This document shows positions 6,141-7,257 of a stretch of 7,257 bases of DNA, one piece after another; position 1 is the stretch's first letter; each line of letters starts with the position of its first letter. A model generated the notes under the pieces. That model saw only the letters and a list, made by a program, of their open reading frames with translations, did not search any database and was not told the DNA's origin. The DNA comes from an uncultured bacterium (lineage in GTDB: Bacteria; Actinomycetota; Coriobacteriia; Coriobacteriales; Coriobacteriaceae): assembly GCA_905215765.1 (NCBI GenBank), contig CAJMRP010000101.1, forward strand, positions 1 through 7,257, given 5' to 3'. The position numbers and the translations under genes are program-made.

Positions 6141-6194
6141 CTCCCGAAGGACAACCCGGAACAGCCTTCTTGCCCTTTATGCTGCCTTCGGGAG
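6141..6194. repeat. Long-range inverted repeat upstream of rpsF
   Basis: Arms CTCCCGAAGG (6141-6150) and CCTTCGGGAG (6185-6194) are perfectly complementary across 34 nt. In the minus-strand reading a smaller CAGC/GCTG pair nests inside. It lies about 150 nt upstream of rpsF, so it may belong to a structured leader or flank the operon promoter; the weak -35 candidate at 6149-6154 overlaps one arm. No T-run follows on either strand. Confidence 0.5.
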
Positions 6195-6384
6195 AGCTTG
6201 GGCAAAGCATGCCATGGCCATATACGCCCCTTCAAACAGATATGGCAAAAAATCGACCATTTTATTCCGTAGACTCTCACCCAAAATCAAACAACCCCAG
6301 GTCAAGGCTGTAGACATGCAGCTCATTGCGCATAAAGGTTCCGAAAGCCTTGGCTCATATTTCTTAAAAAGCACTCAAGGACTT

Positions 6385-6413
6385 TTGATATGCCGGGCTC
6401 AACACCGTATTAC
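6385..6413 (+). promoter_or_regulatory. Probable sigma70-type promoter for the thioesterase gene
   Basis: TTGATA (6385-6390) and TATTAC (6408-6413) are separated by 17 nt in AT-rich DNA. The start codon at 6448 lies about 35 nt beyond the -10, giving a short leader that includes the TAAGGAG site at 6436-6442. Confidence 0.55.
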
Positions 6414-6447
6414 ACTGTTTGTTAATCAATCAACGTAAGGAGATTCC

Positions 6448-6981
6448 ATGCAACCGGACACCGACACCTCATCCGCATGCTCTTGCAACGACACCTGCGA
6501 ATGCAAGAACCAAAATATCTCTTCCATGTGCCTTGTCTGCGGCAAGGACAATCCTTTCTCCCTCCACGCTCAGATTGTGGAGCACCCCGAGCAAGATGAA
6601 GTCGTGTGCTATTTCACACCGCAAGAGATACATCAAAGCTACCCCGACCGCGTGCACGGAGGAATCTCAGCAGCGGTACTTGACGAGGTGATCGGGCGTG
6701 CTGTTCAGATGAAACACCCCGATATCTGGGGCGTCACCATTTCCCTTTCCCTCAAGTATCGCAGGCCACTTCCCTATGGAACACTCCTGGAATGCCATGG
6801 CCGCTGCACTAAAATCACGCGCCGCACGTTTGAAGGAGAGGGTGAAATCCTAACACCCGATGGCAAGGTAGCCGTCCAGGCCACGGGAACATACGCCATC
6901 TGCCCGCCCGACGCCATGACCGGCGAGGGAAACCTTGATGATATGTGGTTTGAAGACGATCGCCCCGTCGAAGGCCTTTAA
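6448..6981 (+). CDS. Hotdog-fold PaaI-like thioesterase with a cysteine-rich N-terminus
   Basis: The 177-residue protein has the hotdog thioesterase (4HBT/PaaI) signature RVHGGISAAVLDEVIGRA (68-85), where HGG (70-72) and Asp79/Glu80 correspond to the active-site helix. Further fold elements are GVTISLSLKYRRPLPYG (95-111) and GKVAVQATGTYAIC (139-152). Such enzymes hydrolyse acyl-CoA thioesters, but the substrate is not readable from the sequence. Residues 28-36 (CLVCGKDNP) resemble the N-terminal motif of many PaaI-like proteins. Ahead of it are four further cysteines in CSCNDTCEC (11-19), giving six within 31 residues, which could bind a metal. The ATG follows TAAGGAG at six-base spacing. It is the only plus-strand gene here, divergent from rpsF and apparently monocistronic; no terminator of its own is evident. 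Confidence 0.88.
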   Translation: MQPDTDTSSACSCNDTCECKNQNISSMCLVCGKDNPFSLHAQIVEHPEQDEVVCYFTPQEIHQSYPDRVHGGISAAVLDEVIGRAVQMKHPDIWGVTISLSLKYRRPLPYGTLLECHGRCTKITRRTFEGEGEILTPDGKVAVQATGTYAICPPDAMTGEGNLDDMWFEDDRPVEGL

Positions 6982-6998
6982 CGCAACGGGAACACAAA

Positions 6999-7021
6999 CA
7001 AACTGGCGGAGGAGGAGGGAT
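6999..7021 (-). repeat. Duplicate of the tRNA-Ser 3' end (23-bp direct repeat, copy 1)
   Basis: The 23 bp at 6999-7021 are identical to 7198-7220. The second copy consists of the last 18 nt of the tRNA-Ser gene, including CCA, plus five downstream bases. Copy 1 then diverges and has no T-loop, so it is not a second tRNA. Duplicated tRNA 3' ends in direct orientation are typical of attachment sites left by integrative elements, but only about 176 bp lie between the copies and no integrase is present. Confidence 0.6.
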
Positions 7022-7138
7022 GTCCCTGGCGCTTCCGCGCCGGGAGCGCTGCGGCGCCTTCGCGCCTTGCGTGCTGCGCTGCAAACGCTCACGCGTTTGC
7101 CCAGCTCCGCACCTCTACGGGTTCGAACCCCTCCTCCT
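7010..7138. repeat. Structured noncoding element bounded by 10-bp inverted repeats
   Basis: AGGAGGAGGG (7010-7019) and CCCTCCTCCT (7129-7138) are perfect inverted arms 109 bp apart. Between them lie hairpins GGCGC-TTCC-GCGCC (7028-7041, extendable outward), GGCGC-CTTC-GCGCC (7053-7066) and GCAAACGC-TCAC-GCGTTTGC (7081-7100), and then the 12-bp palindrome GGGTTCGAACCC (7119-7130), which resembles a tRNA T-loop. No coding signal fits. It looks like a REP- or MITE-like dispersed repeat, or a rearranged tRNA-Ser remnant, since its arms match the tRNA acceptor sequence. Confidence 0.55.
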
Positions 7139-7165
7139 GCTTTTGCACGGGGCGGGCCCGATAAC

Positions 7166-7190
7166 AAAAAAGCTTCCATCGCTGGAAGCT
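7166..7190 (-). terminator. Rho-independent terminator of tRNA-Ser
   Basis: In the minus-strand reading AGCTTCCA, a GCGA loop and TGGAAGCT form a perfect 8-bp stem followed by six T residues (7171-7166). It begins 12 nt after the tRNA 3' end. In the plus direction no T-run follows the stem, so it serves the tRNA rather than the thioesterase gene. Confidence 0.88.
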
Positions 7191-7197
7191 CGAAATT

Positions 7198-7220
7198 CAA
7201 ACTGGCGGAGGAGGAGGGAT
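7198..7220 (-). repeat. 23-bp direct repeat copy 2 (tRNA-Ser 3' end plus 5 bp)
   Basis: This is the functional-tRNA copy of the 23-bp repeat described at 6999-7021. Bases 7203-7220 are the end of the tRNA gene and 7198-7202 (plus strand CAAAC) are immediate 3' flank. Identity extends beyond the tRNA itself, which favours a duplication event over independent conservation. Confidence 0.6.
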
Positions 7221-7257
7221 TCGAACCCTCGTGACCTTATACAGGCCAAACGGTTTT
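7203..7257 (-). tRNA. tRNA-Ser, 3' part, cut by the right edge
   Basis: Read on the minus strand, the visible 55 nt contain, in order: the last loop bases and 3' strand of the anticodon stem (AACCG); a long variable arm with stem GGCCT/AGGTC and loop GTATA; the T-arm GAGGG-TTCGAAT-CCCTC; the acceptor strand CTCCTCC; discriminator G; and an encoded CCA. A long variable arm marks a class II tRNA, and G at the discriminator position favours serine over leucine (A). The anticodon lies just outside the window, so the codon read cannot be stated. A terminator follows at 7166-7190. Confidence 0.92.

Larger units (their letters stand above)
6014..6447. other. Divergent intergenic region between rpsF and the thioesterase gene
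   Basis: No credible gene lies here. The rpsF side (6014 to about 6200) holds the leader hairpin, a 10-bp inverted repeat at 6141-6194 and a weak minus-strand promoter candidate, TTGTCC (6154-6149) with TATAAC (6133-6128) at a short 15-nt spacing. The thioesterase side (about 6200-6430) is clearly AT-richer than the flanking coding DNA and carries the plus-strand promoter. Another 7-bp inverted pair, CAAGGCT and AGCCTTG, is at 6303-6309 and 6346-6352. Short open frames on both strands lack ribosome-binding sites and known motifs. Confidence 0.6.

Noticed and set aside
6177..6374. 65-codon minus-strand frame in the rpsF upstream region
   Set aside because: It needs a GTG start without a ribosome-binding site, and no family resemblance was seen.
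6214..6438. 74-codon plus-strand frame just upstream of the thioesterase
   Set aside because: No ribosome-binding site close to its ATG, no recognised motif, and it contains the likely thioesterase promoter.
6999..7140. A second tRNA-Ser gene
   Set aside because: Only the 3' acceptor strand and CCA are present. There is no T-arm next to it, no D-arm, and no anticodon stem at proper spacing.
6850..7200. Minus-strand 116-codon frame over the thioesterase end and the repeat element, and the plus-strand frame ending EEEGFEPS
   Set aside because: Both translate noncoding repeat and tRNA-Ser sequence. The GFEPS ending is what a tRNA-Ser T-arm gives when read as protein.

Overview
The window reads as a chromosomal segment from a GC-rich member of the Coriobacteriia (Actinomycetota), most like Collinsella or a close relative. 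This placement rests on base composition, protein style, the order rpsF-ssb-rpsR-rplI-dnaB-purA and my recollection of the lineage. It is inference, not a database match.

Layout. Nearly everything from 1 to 5992 is read on the minus strand, so transcription runs right to left. In that direction it starts with a ribosomal and replication cluster: rpsF (bS6), ssb, rpsR (bS18) and rplI (bL9), closed by a strong rho-independent terminator at 4231-4270. Next come dnaB (replicative helicase) and purA (adenylosuccinate synthetase), the latter with a probable promoter whose -35 overlaps the dnaB stop codon. After a 118-nt gap comes the most unusual gene, at 129-1187. It is one open frame joining the N-terminal third of PurD (GAR synthetase) to the C-terminal half of a CNNM/CorC-type 'hemolysin' (second half of CBS1, CBS2 and the CorC_HlyC domain). 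Its stop overlaps, as ATGA, the start of a second CNNM-type membrane protein that runs off the left edge.

On the right, 6014-6447 is a divergent intergenic region carrying rpsF leader structures and a promoter for a plus-strand hotdog-fold (PaaI-like) thioesterase with a cysteine-rich N-terminus. Beyond it is a structured noncoding stretch (6982-7202). It holds a duplicated tRNA-Ser 3' end, several strong hairpins bounded by 10-bp inverted repeats, and a tRNA terminator. The window ends inside a minus-strand class II tRNA-Ser.

How the genes work together. Most of the window is core housekeeping: 30S and 50S proteins, single-strand DNA protection, fork unwinding and AMP synthesis. The chimera is the anomaly. 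It retains no complete PurD active site and no CNNM membrane domain. Either a deletion has removed the 3' part of purD and the 5' part of the neighbouring transporter-like gene, or the assembly is collapsed at a short shared sequence. The window alone cannot separate these. No mobile-element gene, CRISPR array or recognisable defence system is visible. Candidates for undescribed biology are the chimera, the leader RNA structures of the rpsF cluster and the tRNA-Ser-associated repeat element.
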